From Shewanella canadensis (lineage in GTDB: Bacteria > Pseudomonadota > Gammaproteobacteria > Enterobacterales > Shewanellaceae), in the NCBI RefSeq assembly GCF_003966225.1, contig NZ_RXNU01000001.1, forward strand, positions 434,001 to 498,000: 64,000 bases of DNA, in the 5' to 3' direction. Every line of letters begins with the position of its first letter. Positions within the stretch are counted from its first letter, which is position 1. A program made the translations under genes and the position numbers. This document shows, in pieces, positions 9,240 to 22,589 of this stretch. Under the pieces are notes generated by a model. It did no database searches and was not told the origin of the DNA. It was given only the letters and a program-made list of their open reading frames with translations.

Positions 9240-11723
9240 ATGACAGGACTGATGCGTAACTCTGGTCTTAGCTTAATTGCGATAGCAATATTAGGTGGCT
9301 GTGCGAGCAGTGAAAATCATTCTACGGCACAGAAGCAAGCAAGCCATACCAATATTCAAGTCCAACTCGCTACACCTCCTAAGGTCGGAGCAAATCTGAC
9401 CTTGAATCAGATCATGGCTAATCCCGACTGGATGGGAATAATGGCTAAGGGCGCGTACTGGGGAGATGACAGCCAGAGTATCTTCTTTACGAGGCAAGCG
9501 CATGGTGCACCAATAAAAGATTATTATCGCCAGAATGTGACTGCCGCTGAGGCGACCCTGCTGAATTTGGACCAATTGCATCATGCCGATCAAGAGTCCG
9601 GAGTCTTTGATAAGAACAGAAGCCGAAAAGCCTACATATATCAGGGTAACCTCTTCGTAAAGGAGTTAGCTACGGGGCAGATTATTCAGCTTACGAGGCA
9701 AAATGACAATGTAGATGGGGTACGATTTTTAACTAATGGTGATATTGGCTTCTGGCAGGGAGACACCGTTTTTCGTATTCATCAAGACTCGGGTATGTTT
9801 GAGCAACTGGCAAGCATCAAGATGGCAGTTAAGCCTAAAGGCGTTGAGGCTCCGACGAGCTATATTGCCAAACAGCAACATAGATTGATCCAGTATATTG
9901 CTATGCAGCAAGATAATGCGAAGAAAACTGAAGAGTATCAGAACGAACTTAGCAAGTTAGATCCCACGCTTGCCGCAAAAGCCTGGTACTTGGGGGATAA
10001 AGAGACGGTGTCAGACTTAAGCCTCTCTCCCGACGGTCGTTACCTGCTCTTGTCATTAATTGATAAAGATTACAGTTGGCGTAGTGAACATGACATCATG
10101 CCTAATTATCTGGGGAAAGATGGCTATGTTGATGCCGTTCCTGCAAGGGCTCGTGTTGCCGAAGATAACCCACCCGGGGAGCGTTTAGTATTACTCGACC
10201 TTCAAACTCATAGTTTAAAGGAAATCACTATCGAAGGTCTTGAAGGTTTCGACGAAGATGTCCTGGCTGGGGTTAAGTCTGAAAATGCCAAGTTAGCGGG
10301 CGACACTTATAAGAGTGAAAAGTCACCTCGTAAGATCCAACTTATGCAGGATTGGGGCTGGTCTCAAAGTGCCGTTCAATGGCAAGAGTCTGCCAATCGG
10401 GTCGCCATCATGCTCGAAGCTGTCGATAATAAAGATCGCTGGATAGCGACACTGGATCTAGAGAAGGGATCCATGAAGACCCAACACAGACTGCATGATG
10501 AAGCTTGGGTTAACTATAACTTCAATCAGTTTGGCTGGTTGCCTGAAACTAATAACCTCTATTATCTCTCCGAGGAAACCGGCTATTCACATATCTATGT
10601 TAAGCAAGCGGGTAAACAAGCCGAGCCTCTCACACAGGGTAAGTTTGTCGTAAGTGACATCACCTTAGGTCCTAAGGCTCAATTTATCTACTACAAGGCT
10701 AATAAGCAGCATCCTGGCATAGATAACGTGTATCGGGTCTCTATTAAGACGGGGAAAGATGAGCAATTAACCCAGTGGGATGGACAACTCGATTATACTT
10801 TGAGCCCTGATGGAAACAGTCTGCTACTCAACGCGTCTCGTCGAACTGAGCCTGGAGAGTTATTTATTCAGACTATCGGTGGTGATATTCAGCAACTGAC
10901 TTCATACACCAGTGACGCCTTCAAGAAGTATCAGTGGCAAGCCCCCAAAGTGGTTGCTGTACCTTCAACTCATGGCGCCGAAGATATCTATGCGCGAGTC
11001 TACCTTCCGCAAGGGTATGACAAGAGTCGAAGTGAGAAGTATCCTGCGGTGATCTTCAATCATGGCGCAGGCTACCTTCAAAATGCTCATTACGGCTTCT
11101 CTGGTTATTTCAGAGAGTTTATGTTCCATAACCTGTTAACTCAGCAAGGTTATGTGGTTCTGGACATGGATTATCGCGGTTCTAAAGGCTATGGACGTGA
11201 CTGGCGTACAGCAGTGTATCGCAACATGGGACACCCTGAAGTTGAGGATTTGAAAGATGGTGTGAGCTGGATGGCCGCCCAAACTAATGTTGATGCAAGT
11301 AAAGTCGGCACCTATGGCGGCTCCTATGGGGGCTTCCTGACCTTCATGGCACTGTTTACAGAGCCTGAGCTTTTCCAGGCCGGTGCCGCACTGCGTCCAG
11401 TGACGGATTGGGCACACTACAATGCACCATATACCTCAAATATACTTAACACCCCTGATGTAGACCCTATTGCCTTTGAACGAAGCTCACCCATAGAGCA
11501 TGCTCAGGGGCTGCAAAAACCACTACTCATCATGAGTGGCGTATTAGATGACAACGTCTTCTTCCAGGATAGTGTTCGCCTGGTACAGCGCTTAATTGAG
11601 TTAGAGAAGCCGATGTTCGAGACAGCAATTTACCCGGTAGAGCCTCACGGGTTTAAGCAACCTTCGAGTTGGCTGGATGAATACCGTCGTATCTATAAAC
11701 TATTTGAGCAGGAGCTGAAATAA
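9240..11723 (+). CDS. S9 family prolyl oligopeptidase, predicted lipoprotein
   Basis: Serine peptidase of the S9 clan with an N-terminal beta-propeller (about 40-560) and a C-terminal alpha/beta hydrolase domain. The nucleophile lies in YGGSYGGF, the Asp in SGVLDDNVF and the His in EPHGF, so the triad is intact. The signal sequence ends in the lipobox LGGC (Cys21), so it is probably membrane-anchored. ATG 9240 is chosen because AAGGA at 9228-9232 precedes it; a TTG at 9216 lacks a site, and ATG 9252 is an alternative. It probably cleaves oligopeptides outside the cytoplasm; whether it acts as an acylaminoacyl or dipeptidyl peptidase cannot be told. A GCGGCTTTAGCCGC hairpin lies just after pabA at 9023-9036. 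Confidence 0.9.
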   Translation: MTGLMRNSGLSLIAIAILGGCASSENHSTAQKQASHTNIQVQLATPPKVGANLTLNQIMANPDWMGIMAKGAYWGDDSQSIFFTRQAHGAPIKDYYRQNVTAAEATLLNLDQLHHADQESGVFDKNRSRKAYIYQGNLFVKELATGQIIQLTRQNDNVDGVRFLTNGDIGFWQGDTVFRIHQDSGMFEQLASIKMAVKPKGVEAPTSYIAKQQHRLIQYIAMQQDNAKKTEEYQNELSKLDPTLAAKAWYLGDKETVSDLSLSPDGRYLLLSLIDKDYSWRSEHDIMPNYLGKDGYVDAVPARARVAEDNPPGERLVLLDLQTHSLKEITIEGLEGFDEDVLAGVKSENAKLAGDTYKSEKSPRKIQLMQDWGWSQSAVQWQESANRVAIMLEAVDNKDRWIATLDLEKGSMKTQHRLHDEAWVNYNFNQFGWLPETNNLYYLSEETGYSHIYVKQAGKQAEPLTQGKFVVSDITLGPKAQFIYYKANKQHPGIDNVYRVSIKTGKDEQLTQWDGQLDYTLSPDGNSLLLNASRRTEPGELFIQTIGGDIQQLTSYTSDAFKKYQWQAPKVVAVPSTHGAEDIYARVYLPQGYDKSRSEKYPAVIFNHGAGYLQNAHYGFSGYFREFMFHNLLTQQGYVVLDMDYRGSKGYGRDWRTAVYRNMGHPEVEDLKDGVSWMAAQTNVDASKVGTYGGSYGGFLTFMALFTEPELFQAGAALRPVTDWAHYNAPYTSNILNTPDVDPIAFERSSPIEHAQGLQKPLLIMSGVLDDNVFFQDSVRLVQRLIELEKPMFETAIYPVEPHGFKQPSSWLDEYRRIYKLFEQELK

Positions 11724-11740
11724 GTTACGGTTAGAATAAT

Positions 11741-11769
11741 AAAAGGTCTCTATTTAGAGACCTTTTTTA
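11741..11769 (+). terminator. Rho-independent terminator after the S9 peptidase gene
   Basis: The stem AAAAGGTCTC / GAGACCTTTTTT has a TATTTA loop and runs into T's. It lies 18 bases after the stop. Confidence 0.92.
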
Positions 11770-11938
11770 TGGGACTCCTGAACATTTTTGGTCGATTCAA
11801 AAGCCCTGCTGCTAAATTTGGATATTTAAACGAGTGATAAATCAACATTTGAGATATTCGTTTAGTTGAAACTCCATCATAATCAGTGGATTCAGGATAA
11901 ATTATGCTAAATTATAGTGATAGATAACGATTGGAGAG

Positions 11939-13090
11939 ATGCAGACAGTGGCGATATCGGTAGCGGGGGGGGTTAGACCCGGGAAAGTCATAGAGATTGA
12001 GCATAGGCTATACCAGCAACTCATTGTTGGTAAGCAAAAGTCTGGATCTATGTATGATGAGCTCGATGCCGAACTTGAGGCCGACGCGAGTAAGCTTGCT
12101 ATCGAACGGGAAGCTATTCTGGAAAGGTTGGCGAAGCAGATCCAGGCTAAACAGGTATTTGAAGAGGTTTCCACTCAACTGATAAACACGGTTAATAATG
12201 CGATAGGACATCAGTTAGTATCGCCCGATTCGATACTCACCTACTCGGGAATTAACGAAAATCAACTGCTTATTTTAGAGCTTTTGCAGCGTAAAAATCT
12301 GGATCTTAATCGTCTTAGCCCACTTATAAGCGAACAGGCTTGGCTTGCAAGAGATCTGCTTAATATCGTCAACAGCCCCTCTTTCAGACACCGTAGGCCA
12401 CAACGCTCCGATGTTAAAGTTACCGATATTAAGCTGGTGCTTAACTTCATTGGTGTCGAAAACCTTAAATTACTGATCCCCTATTTCTGTCTTCGAAATT
12501 GGTTACCCTCAGGCCATGCTAATCTGTTGTGGACCACCAGAAAATTATGGCGTTATTCTGTTGTTAGTGCGATTGCAGCCCAAGCATTAGCTAAGCTGCA
12601 TGATGTTGATGGTTCATTTGTTTATACCTGTACGTTACTTAGTCAGATGGGCGCTTCCGTCGTACTAAAAAACAGCGCTAAGTTGTTCGAGGAGATCTGG
12701 GGGGAATGGCTTCGTGAAGCCAGTGACAGTCGAGATAAAGAACTATATGACGCTGTTATAGCAACCGAATTTCCAGCCGAAAAAGTATATCAATTAGTAC
12801 TGCAGCATGGGAGTTCGCTCAATTGGCAACTGCTCTATCAATTGAATTTTGAAGATAGTGCTATGGCCAAAGTGTTAGCCGAACTTGATAATAATCTGAG
12901 CTATAAAGAGCTTTCTGAAGGGGCGGCTATGGTGGCCCGAGCGAACTGTTTTGCCAAAATAGTCTTGCTGGAGGAGATGCGACAAATTACCCCCCAAGAG
13001 AAACGGATAATGTTCGATTATTATGAGCTTTCTGAGCAAGAGATTATTCGTTTAAAAGGCCAAAATTACCGTAAGTTAGATATCATTTAA
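11939..13090 (+). CDS. HDOD domain protein
   Basis: The 383-residue product has an HDOD domain at about residues 95-290 (NQLLILELLQRKNLDLNRL, LLNIVNSPSF, a Leu-rich helix near VSAIAAQALAKLHDV). HDOD proteins are non-catalytic relatives of HD phosphohydrolases and often act in signalling or cell-cycle circuits; no effector domain is fused here. GGAG at 11933-11936 is only 2 bases from ATG 11939; the GTG at 11948 would have better spacing, so the start is uncertain by three codons. It stands alone, with a repeat element directly after its stop. Confidence 0.82.
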   Translation: MQTVAISVAGGVRPGKVIEIEHRLYQQLIVGKQKSGSMYDELDAELEADASKLAIEREAILERLAKQIQAKQVFEEVSTQLINTVNNAIGHQLVSPDSILTYSGINENQLLILELLQRKNLDLNRLSPLISEQAWLARDLLNIVNSPSFRHRRPQRSDVKVTDIKLVLNFIGVENLKLLIPYFCLRNWLPSGHANLLWTTRKLWRYSVVSAIAAQALAKLHDVDGSFVYTCTLLSQMGASVVLKNSAKLFEEIWGEWLREASDSRDKELYDAVIATEFPAEKVYQLVLQHGSSLNWQLLYQLNFEDSAMAKVLAELDNNLSYKELSEGAAMVARANCFAKIVLLEEMRQITPQEKRIMFDYYELSEQEIIRLKGQNYRKLDII

Positions 13091-13361
13091 GGTATATACC
13101 CAAACTACCTGAAAATGCTCGTTTCAGAGGCTTTTCGCGAGTTCAATTCTAGACGCATTGGTGTAGGAATGGTGATCCCTTTTAAGCTAATGCAACAACG
13201 AAGTGGGCTTGCGCAAAGCCTTCTACGATGGGTTTTAATGTGCTTTATTCTGCGTTATTGATTTTGCCAAGGGAACAACCATTACCTACAATCAATGTCT
13301 TGCCTAAAGCGCATTAAATTCCCACTGAATCCTGCATTTCCAAGTGGCTTGGGTATATCAC
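13091..13361. repeat. MITE-like palindromic repeat element, about 271 bp
   Basis: The two ends are inverted copies of each other: 13091-13118 and 13334-13361 match at 22 of 28 positions around the core TATACCCAA...AAATGC. Inside, a second inverted pair (13230-13263 and 13290-13323) shares AATCAAT and TAAAGC(A/G)CATTAAA blocks, and a third pair (13162-13182 and 13269-13290 reversed) shares TGTAGG...AATGGT...TCCCTT. There is no coding capacity. This is the architecture of a non-autonomous transposable or REP-like element; the ends resemble dispersed repeats I recall from Shewanella and related genomes. No transposase or clear target duplication is visible. Confidence 0.75.
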
Positions 13362-14971
<1,610 letters not shown>

Positions 14972-15019
14972 ATGACATGAAGAGTGCTGATTAATATCAC
15001 GCACTCTTTTTTTGTCATT
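14972..15019 (+). terminator. Nested hairpin terminator between astC and astA
   Basis: An inner stem AGAGTGC / GCACTCT followed by seven T's sits inside an outer stem AATGACA / TGTCATT. It should end or attenuate astC transcription before astA, so astA-astD may need its own promoter or read-through. Confidence 0.82.
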
Positions 15020-15106
15020 GGGAGTACTTGAACCTTAACTGTGATCTACTTGTCTTATATTGGATAGGGATCGTTAAGCGACAAGTGAAAGTGAGGAGAT
15101 CCTGAG

Positions 15107-17595
<2,489 letters not shown>

Positions 17596-17624
17596 GTAAT
17601 AGGGCTCTGAGCTATAAAAAATAA

Positions 17625-17660
17625 GGTGGGAAATATCGTTATGGTATTTCCCGCTTTTTT
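17625..17660 (+). terminator. Rho-independent terminator after astD
   Basis: GGGAAATA at 17628-17635 pairs with TATTTCCC at 17645-17652, followed by GC and a T6 run. It ends the astA-astD transcript. Confidence 0.8.
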
Positions 17661-17707
17661 AAGAGACACAGGAAAGAGCACCTCTACTCTGGTTCGATCA
17701 TCTAGTT

Positions 17708-17768
17708 AAAATAATAAAACGCTTCTCGTGAAAATAATAAAAGACCTCTCGCGAAGAGAATAAAAGAT
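17708..17768 (+). repeat. Short tandem repeat, about 23-nt units
   Basis: Two adjacent 23-nt units (17708-17730 and 17731-17753) share AAAATAATAAAA followed by a CTCTCG/TTCTCG tail; a third, partial copy (AGAATAAAAGA) follows. The array ends about 50 bases before the DUF1338 start, so it may lie in that gene's promoter or leader. Confidence 0.55.
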
Positions 17769-17820
17769 TTTGCCCACGCAGTTTGCGATTGGCGACACGA
17801 TGCCCTCAAGGAAAAAATTG

Positions 17821-18618
17821 ATGCACACAGATATTAACAAGCTTTTTGGATCCCTTTGGAATGATTATGTTGAAATGACGCCTTCGGCGGCTAAGGTTCA
17901 TCAACTCTTGTCCAAGGGCGACACCATTATTAACGACCATATTGCCCTGCGGACGTTTAATATTGAGAAGGTTAATTTGGCGGTATTGTCCGCTCACTTC
18001 GAAGCCTTAGGTTATGTGGATTGCGGCGATTATAATTTTGAAGCTAAGAAGCTTAAAGCCAAACATTTTGAGCACCCGGATGCGACTCAACCAAAAGTGT
18101 TTATCTCTGAGCTGCTTGTTGAAGAGTTTAGTGGTGAGCTGCAGACAATAATCAAAGGGTTAGTCGCTCAAATTGAGGAATCAGCCACAACTGCGGACAA
18201 TTTCCTCTATTCTGGCCGCCACTGGGAGTTGGATTATCCTACTTATGAAGCCTTGCTTGCAGAGAGTGAATATGCAGCTTGGGTAGCCGCATTCGGCTAC
18301 CGTGCAAATCATTTTACGGTATCAATTAATCACCTGCCCGGATACACCAGCATTTTAGATGTCAATGAAACGCTTAAGAGGGGAGGCTTTGCTCTTAACT
18401 CTGCCGGTGGTGAGGTCAAAGGCTCGGCAGAAGTTTTGCTTGAACAGTCTTCGACTATGGCAGATAAGATAGAAGTAAGCTTTAAAGGCTCTCAGAAAGA
18501 GATCCCAAGCTGTTTCTATGAGTTTGCCTTGCGCTACCCTAAGTCTGACGGAAAGCTTTACACAGGCTTTGTGGCAGCCTCAGCGGATAAAATTTTTGAG
18601 AGCACTAATGCAAGTTAA
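17821..18618 (+). CDS. DUF1338 family protein (2-oxoadipate dioxygenase/decarboxylase-like)
   Basis: The 265-residue product belongs to DUF1338, whose characterised member HglS is an Fe(II) enzyme converting 2-oxoadipate to 2-hydroxyglutarate in lysine breakdown. Likely metal ligands are the His in NDHIALRTFN, the His in RANHFTVSIN and the Glu in CFYEFALRYP. The chain is much shorter than HglS, as in many proteobacterial relatives, so the true substrate is unknown. ATG 17821 is preferred over the upstream TTG 17770 because AAGGA at 17809-17813 precedes it. Its position behind astA-astD suggests a link with amino-acid catabolism. A 10-nt duplication (CAAGTTAATG) overlaps the stop codon. Confidence 0.85.
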   Translation: MHTDINKLFGSLWNDYVEMTPSAAKVHQLLSKGDTIINDHIALRTFNIEKVNLAVLSAHFEALGYVDCGDYNFEAKKLKAKHFEHPDATQPKVFISELLVEEFSGELQTIIKGLVAQIEESATTADNFLYSGRHWELDYPTYEALLAESEYAAWVAAFGYRANHFTVSINHLPGYTSILDVNETLKRGGFALNSAGGEVKGSAEVLLEQSSTMADKIEVSFKGSQKEIPSCFYEFALRYPKSDGKLYTGFVAASADKIFESTNAS

Positions 18619-18650
18619 TGCAAGTTAATGTTTGTCTTTAATTCGCCATA

Positions 18651-18678
18651 AAAAAGGAGCCTAACAGGGCTCCTTTTT
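18651..18678. terminator. Bidirectional terminator between the DUF1338 gene and fbp
   Basis: The stem AAAAAGGAGCC / GGGCTCCTTTTT is flanked by A's and T's, so it can end transcription from both convergent genes. Confidence 0.92.
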
Positions 18679-18707
18679 ACCTTTACTTACAACTTATAGC
18701 TTACAAC

Positions 18708-19697
18708 CTACAGTTGTGGCTCTTCGCTGTAATCTAAACCATGATAGTTCAGGCAGGCATCGACTTCGTTCGCCGAACCTAAGATGACAGCCACACGCTG
18801 GTGGATCTCACTCGGTTGGATATCCATTATGGTTTCATAGCCTGTAGATGCCTTACCGCCAGCTTGTTCGACCAAGAATGACATAGGATTCGCTTCATAC
18901 ATCAATCTTAGTTTGTATGGCTTCTGCGGATTTTTGTTGTCTGTCGGGTAAGTGAAGATACCGCCACGAGAAAGGACGCGGTGAACATCGCCAACCATAG
19001 CCGCTATCCAGCGCATGTTGAAGGCTTTTTCTCTCGGACCGATAGTGCCAAGCAGCAGATCGCTGATGTAAGTCTGCATCGGTGCTTCCCAGAAACGCTG
19101 ATTAGACATATTGATGGCAAACTCACCCGTGTCTTTACTGATGCTCATCGCTTCAGTTGTTAGCAGGTATTCATTGGTTTCAGGGTTTAAGGTGAACAGT
19201 TGTACCCCCTGACCCGTTGTTAACGCTAACATGGTCGAAGGGCCATAAAGCACATAACCCGCAGCGACTTGCTGACGACCCGCTTGTAGGAAGCTGGATT
19301 CGGATAGCTCACCTGTTGGGGCTGGAAGTACGGAAAAAATAGTGCCCACTAACGAGTTAATATCTATGTTCGATGAGCCGTCGAGCGGGTCGAAACAGAC
19401 CAGATATTCGCCCTTGTCACCGACTTCGACAATATAATCTTCCTCTTCCGATGCCAGACCGCGAACTGTGTCATCGCCCTTTAACGCATCTTTGAGCATG
19501 TCGTTGGTGATAACGTCGAGTTTTTTCTGTGTCTCACCTTGAACATTTTCTTGCTCAGTCGCACCGAGTACACCGGCAAGCGCGCCGTGGCGTACGGCAT
19601 GACTGATCTCTTTGGAGGTGTTAGCTAAGGTATGAATAAGCTGAGTCAGAGAGGCATTTACCCCTTGTGACGTCAGGTTTTGGGCCAAGGTCTGCAT
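18708..19697 (-). CDS. fbp: Fructose-1,6-bisphosphatase class I
   Basis: Gluconeogenic enzyme releasing phosphate from fructose 1,6-bisphosphate. The 329-residue product carries the metal-binding motif DPLDGSSN, the [10 protein letters not shown] acidic segment upstream of it and the substrate-binding tail region [22 protein letters not shown]. An AGGAAAT site precedes the ATG. It is divergent from the dipeptidyl peptidase gene. A 22-nt segment 45 bases upstream of its start resembles one at the same distance upstream of the YjfB-like gene (see findings). Confidence 0.97.
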   Translation of the reverse strand: MQTLAQNLTSQGVNASLTQLIHTLANTSKEISHAVRHGALAGVLGATEQENVQGETQKKLDVITNDMLKDALKGDDTVRGLASEEEDYIVEVGDKGEYLVCFDPLDGSSNIDINSLVGTIFSVLPAPTGELSESSFLQAGRQQVAAGYVLYGPSTMLALTTGQGVQLFTLNPETNEYLLTTEAMSISKDTGEFAINMSNQRFWEAPMQTYISDLLLGTIGPREKAFNMRWIAAMVGDVHRVLSRGGIFTYPTDNKNPQKPYKLRLMYEANPMSFLVEQAGGKASTGYETIMDIQPSEIHQRVAVILGSANEVDACLNYHGLDYSEEPQL

Positions 19698-19954
19698 GTT
19701 ATTTCCTATGACAATTTCGAGTTTGGGTTCGAGTTGAGGTCGGTAAACTTTTATTTGAGCGGATCATACCTGAGATCGAACCTTTTTTCAGCGTAGGTTA
19801 GGCTCAAATATATAGCAAATAACGACGCTTGTTGTTTTATCGGACTTTAGTGCACAATGACGGGCGATATTTTTGTTCAATCATCACAAAATCCAGCGTG
19901 TGGTTGTGATGGTTGGCTGTATTACTAAGATAGATTTAAGTCCAGGAAATAATA

Positions 19955-22252
19955 ATGACAAAAAAATGGATAACTTCAGCTCTTATGGCGGTGCCTATGC
20001 TTCTTTCCACGCAAATTAATGCAAGCCAGAATCAGCTATCTCAAACCGAAGTCAATCAAGGAATCGTTACTGGTGAGATGCTGAAAACTCTCTCAAAAGC
20101 GGGTAAGTCTCCCCTGTCAATCGAGCGTATGTATGCTTCGCCGGCGCTAGCGGGGACGAGTCCCCGAGGACTGAAATTATCTCCCGATGGCAAAAGGGTG
20201 ACCTATTTAGCCGGACGTAAGGATAATCAGCATTTTTATGATTTATGGCAGATGGATGTCGAGTCTGGCAAGCAATCTATCTTGCTCGATGCCGATAAGT
20301 TAACCATAGGTGAGCTCTCCGATGAGGAGAAGGCGAGGCGTGAACGGCAACGAATTTATGGCCAGGGGATCATGGAGTATTTTTGGTCTGATGATAGTCA
20401 GGCAATATTAATTCCTGCATCCGGTGTGCTTTACTATTACTCGTTAAGCGATAACAAGGTGACGTTACTGCCGACTGGTGAGGGCTTTGCTACCGATGCT
20501 CGCCTTTCACCCAAAGGGAAGTATGTCTCATTTGTGCGGGACCAAAACCTATTTGTTTTAACGTTGAAAGATATGTCGCTGTTGGAGATGACAACGGATG
20601 GTGGCGGCGCGATAAAAAATGCGATGGCCGAGTTCGTGGCTCAGGAAGAGATGGACCGCATGACGGGTTACTGGTGGTCGCCGGATGAGAGCGCCATAGC
20701 CTATACCCGAATCGACGAGTCTGATGTTGAGCTGGTTACCCGCAATGAGATCTATGCCGATGGTATCAAGCTGACCGAGCAACGTTATCCTTATGCCGGT
20801 AAGAACAACGTTAAAATCTCATTAGGTATCGTAAAACTTGCCAGCAAAAAAGTCAGTTGGGTAGAGCTGGGAAAAGAGCAAGATATCTACCTGCCCAGAG
20901 TGAAATGGTTACCCGATAGTAAACGCCTCTCATATCAGTGGCAGAGTCGTAACCAGCAGGTACTCGATCTGCGAGTGGTTGATATCGAACGAACCGACAA
21001 GCCTAAAAATTTAGTTGAAGAGCGGAGTGATGCCTGGGTAAATCTCAACAATGATCTGTACTTCCTGAAGCTGCAGGAGAGCTTTATCTGGGCCTCAGAG
21101 CGTGATGGTTTTAATCACCTTTACCTTATAAGTTTAGATGGCGAAGTGAAGAAACAGCTGACATCGGGCGACTGGGTTGTCGACGCCGTTGAGTTTGTCG
21201 ACGAGAAGGGGGGTTGGATCTATTTCACTGGCCGTAAAGATACTGCCGTTGAACAACACATTTATCGTGTAGCCCTAACCGGTGGTGAAATTGAAGGTGT
21301 GAGTCAACGTCGGGGAATGCACTCACCTGTGTTTGCCGAGAATGAGGCTGTATATCTGGATTATTTCAGCTCTCTGGTGCAGCCACCTCAAGTCAGTTTA
21401 CATGGCGATAAGGGTCAGCATCTTGCTTGGGTTGAGCAGAATAAGCTGGATTCGACTCACCCACTCAATGAGTACCTGGGATTATGGCAGGTGCCTGAAT
21501 TCGGGCAGGTTAAGGCCGAAGATGGTCAATCACTTCAGTATCGTCTGTTTAAACCCATAAACTTCGACAAAGATAAGCAGTATCCTGTGGTCGTGCGCGT
21601 CTATGGAGGCCCACATGCGCAGCTGGTCGTGAACAGTTGGAGTGAACATGATTACTTTACTCAGTACCTGCTTCAACAAGGATTTATGGTATTCCAGCTC
21701 GATAATCGTGGCTCTGCTCATCGTGGAACCCGATTTGAACATGTTATCTATAAACATCTAGGTGAGGCGGAAGTTAACGATCAAAAAGCCGGTGTGGACT
21801 ACTTAAGAACGCTGCCCTATGTGGAGGGTGATAATATCGCGCTTTATGGGCATAGCTACGGTGGTTACATGGCCCTGATGGGGTTATTTAAGGCCCCGGA
21901 TTACTTTAAGGCGGCAATCTCCGGTGCGCCGGTGACCGACTGGGCGCTGTATGACACCCATTATACCGAGCGCTACCTTGGCCATCCTGAAAAGAATGCT
22001 AAGGGCTATGAAGCCAGTAGTGTGCTTCCCTATGTGGAAAACTATCAATCGGGTCTGTTGATGTACCACGGTATGGCCGATGATAACGTGCTTTTTGAGA
22101 ACAGCACTAAGGTATACAAGGCGCTGCAGGATGAAGGTAAGTTATTCCAGATGATCGATTATCCAGGCTCTAAGCACTCGATGCGCGGCGAAAAAGTAAG
22201 AACACATCTGTATCGATCTCTGGCAAATTTTCTGGAAAGAGAATTGAAGTAG
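19955..22252 (+). CDS. Dipeptidyl peptidase IV homologue (S9B), secreted
   Basis: The 765-residue product has a signal peptide (cleavage near INA-SQ, about 24-25), a DPP IV beta-propeller and an alpha/beta hydrolase domain. The Glu-Glu motif in FVAQEEMDR, which anchors the substrate N-terminus in the DPP IV group, is present. The triad is Ser in GHSYGG (GW in many members), Asp in ADDNVLF and His in SKHSMRG. It is expected to remove X-Pro or X-Ala dipeptides in the periplasm. AGGAAAT precedes ATG 19955. Confidence 0.93.
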   Translation: MTKKWITSALMAVPMLLSTQINASQNQLSQTEVNQGIVTGEMLKTLSKAGKSPLSIERMYASPALAGTSPRGLKLSPDGKRVTYLAGRKDNQHFYDLWQMDVESGKQSILLDADKLTIGELSDEEKARRERQRIYGQGIMEYFWSDDSQAILIPASGVLYYYSLSDNKVTLLPTGEGFATDARLSPKGKYVSFVRDQNLFVLTLKDMSLLEMTTDGGGAIKNAMAEFVAQEEMDRMTGYWWSPDESAIAYTRIDESDVELVTRNEIYADGIKLTEQRYPYAGKNNVKISLGIVKLASKKVSWVELGKEQDIYLPRVKWLPDSKRLSYQWQSRNQQVLDLRVVDIERTDKPKNLVEERSDAWVNLNNDLYFLKLQESFIWASERDGFNHLYLISLDGEVKKQLTSGDWVVDAVEFVDEKGGWIYFTGRKDTAVEQHIYRVALTGGEIEGVSQRRGMHSPVFAENEAVYLDYFSSLVQPPQVSLHGDKGQHLAWVEQNKLDSTHPLNEYLGLWQVPEFGQVKAEDGQSLQYRLFKPINFDKDKQYPVVVRVYGGPHAQLVVNSWSEHDYFTQYLLQQGFMVFQLDNRGSAHRGTRFEHVIYKHLGEAEVNDQKAGVDYLRTLPYVEGDNIALYGHSYGGYMALMGLFKAPDYFKAAISGAPVTDWALYDTHYTERYLGHPEKNAKGYEASSVLPYVENYQSGLLMYHGMADDNVLFENSTKVYKALQDEGKLFQMIDYPGSKHSMRGEKVRTHLYRSLANFLERELK

Positions 22253-22268
22253 GGGGAGTCATAAGAGT

Positions 22269-22296
22269 CTAGGTTCTAGGCGCTAGGACCCAGGAC
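22269..22296 (+). repeat. Heptanucleotide tandem repeat, four units
   Basis: CTAGGTT, CTAGGCG, CTAGGAC and CCAGGAC follow one another with no spacer. The last unit overlaps the start of the 46-nt structured repeat by 3 bases. Confidence 0.75.
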
Positions 22297-22395
22297 GCTC
22301 ACTACGTGAGCTAAACGACGCCAGCGTTGCTGGCTGTAGAAGCTAAGATGACACTCACTGCGTGAGTTAATCGATGCCAACGTTGTTGGCTGTAG
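22294..22395 (+). repeat. Two tandem 46-nt units, each with two hairpins
   Basis: Unit 1 is 22294-22339 and unit 2 is 22350-22395, with a 10-nt spacer. Each has a stem with a 3-nt loop (unit 1 GCTCAC-TAC-GTGAGC at 22297-22311; unit 2 ACTCAC-TGC-GTGAGT at 22353-22367) and a second one (GCCAGC-GTT-GCTGGC at 22320-22334; GCCAAC-GTT-GTTGGC at 22376-22390). Where the copies differ in a stem, both partners change together. Function unknown; the element lies between the DPP IV gene and the terminator shared with arcA. Confidence 0.75.
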
Positions 22396-22532
22396 GAAAG
22401 GGATTATGTCGAATGCTTGTAGCTTTGTCTTTTCCGATTAGAGCCTAGCTCGTCCAATAGGCGCAAGCCGTCCGCGAAACGATAGGCCGAAGGCTGACAT
22501 CTTTGTTTTTTTCGAGCCTCGAAATCTTATGT

Positions 22533-22563
22533 AAAAAAAGCCAGTCGTTAGACTGGCTTTTTT
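22533..22563. terminator. Bidirectional terminator between the DPP IV gene and arcA
   Basis: The stem AAAAAAAGCCAGTC / GACTGGCTTTTTT has a GTTA loop. A/T runs on both sides let it serve both convergent genes. Confidence 0.92.
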
Positions 22564-22589
22564 ATTGAATAGCAAGATAAGCGCTAGCT

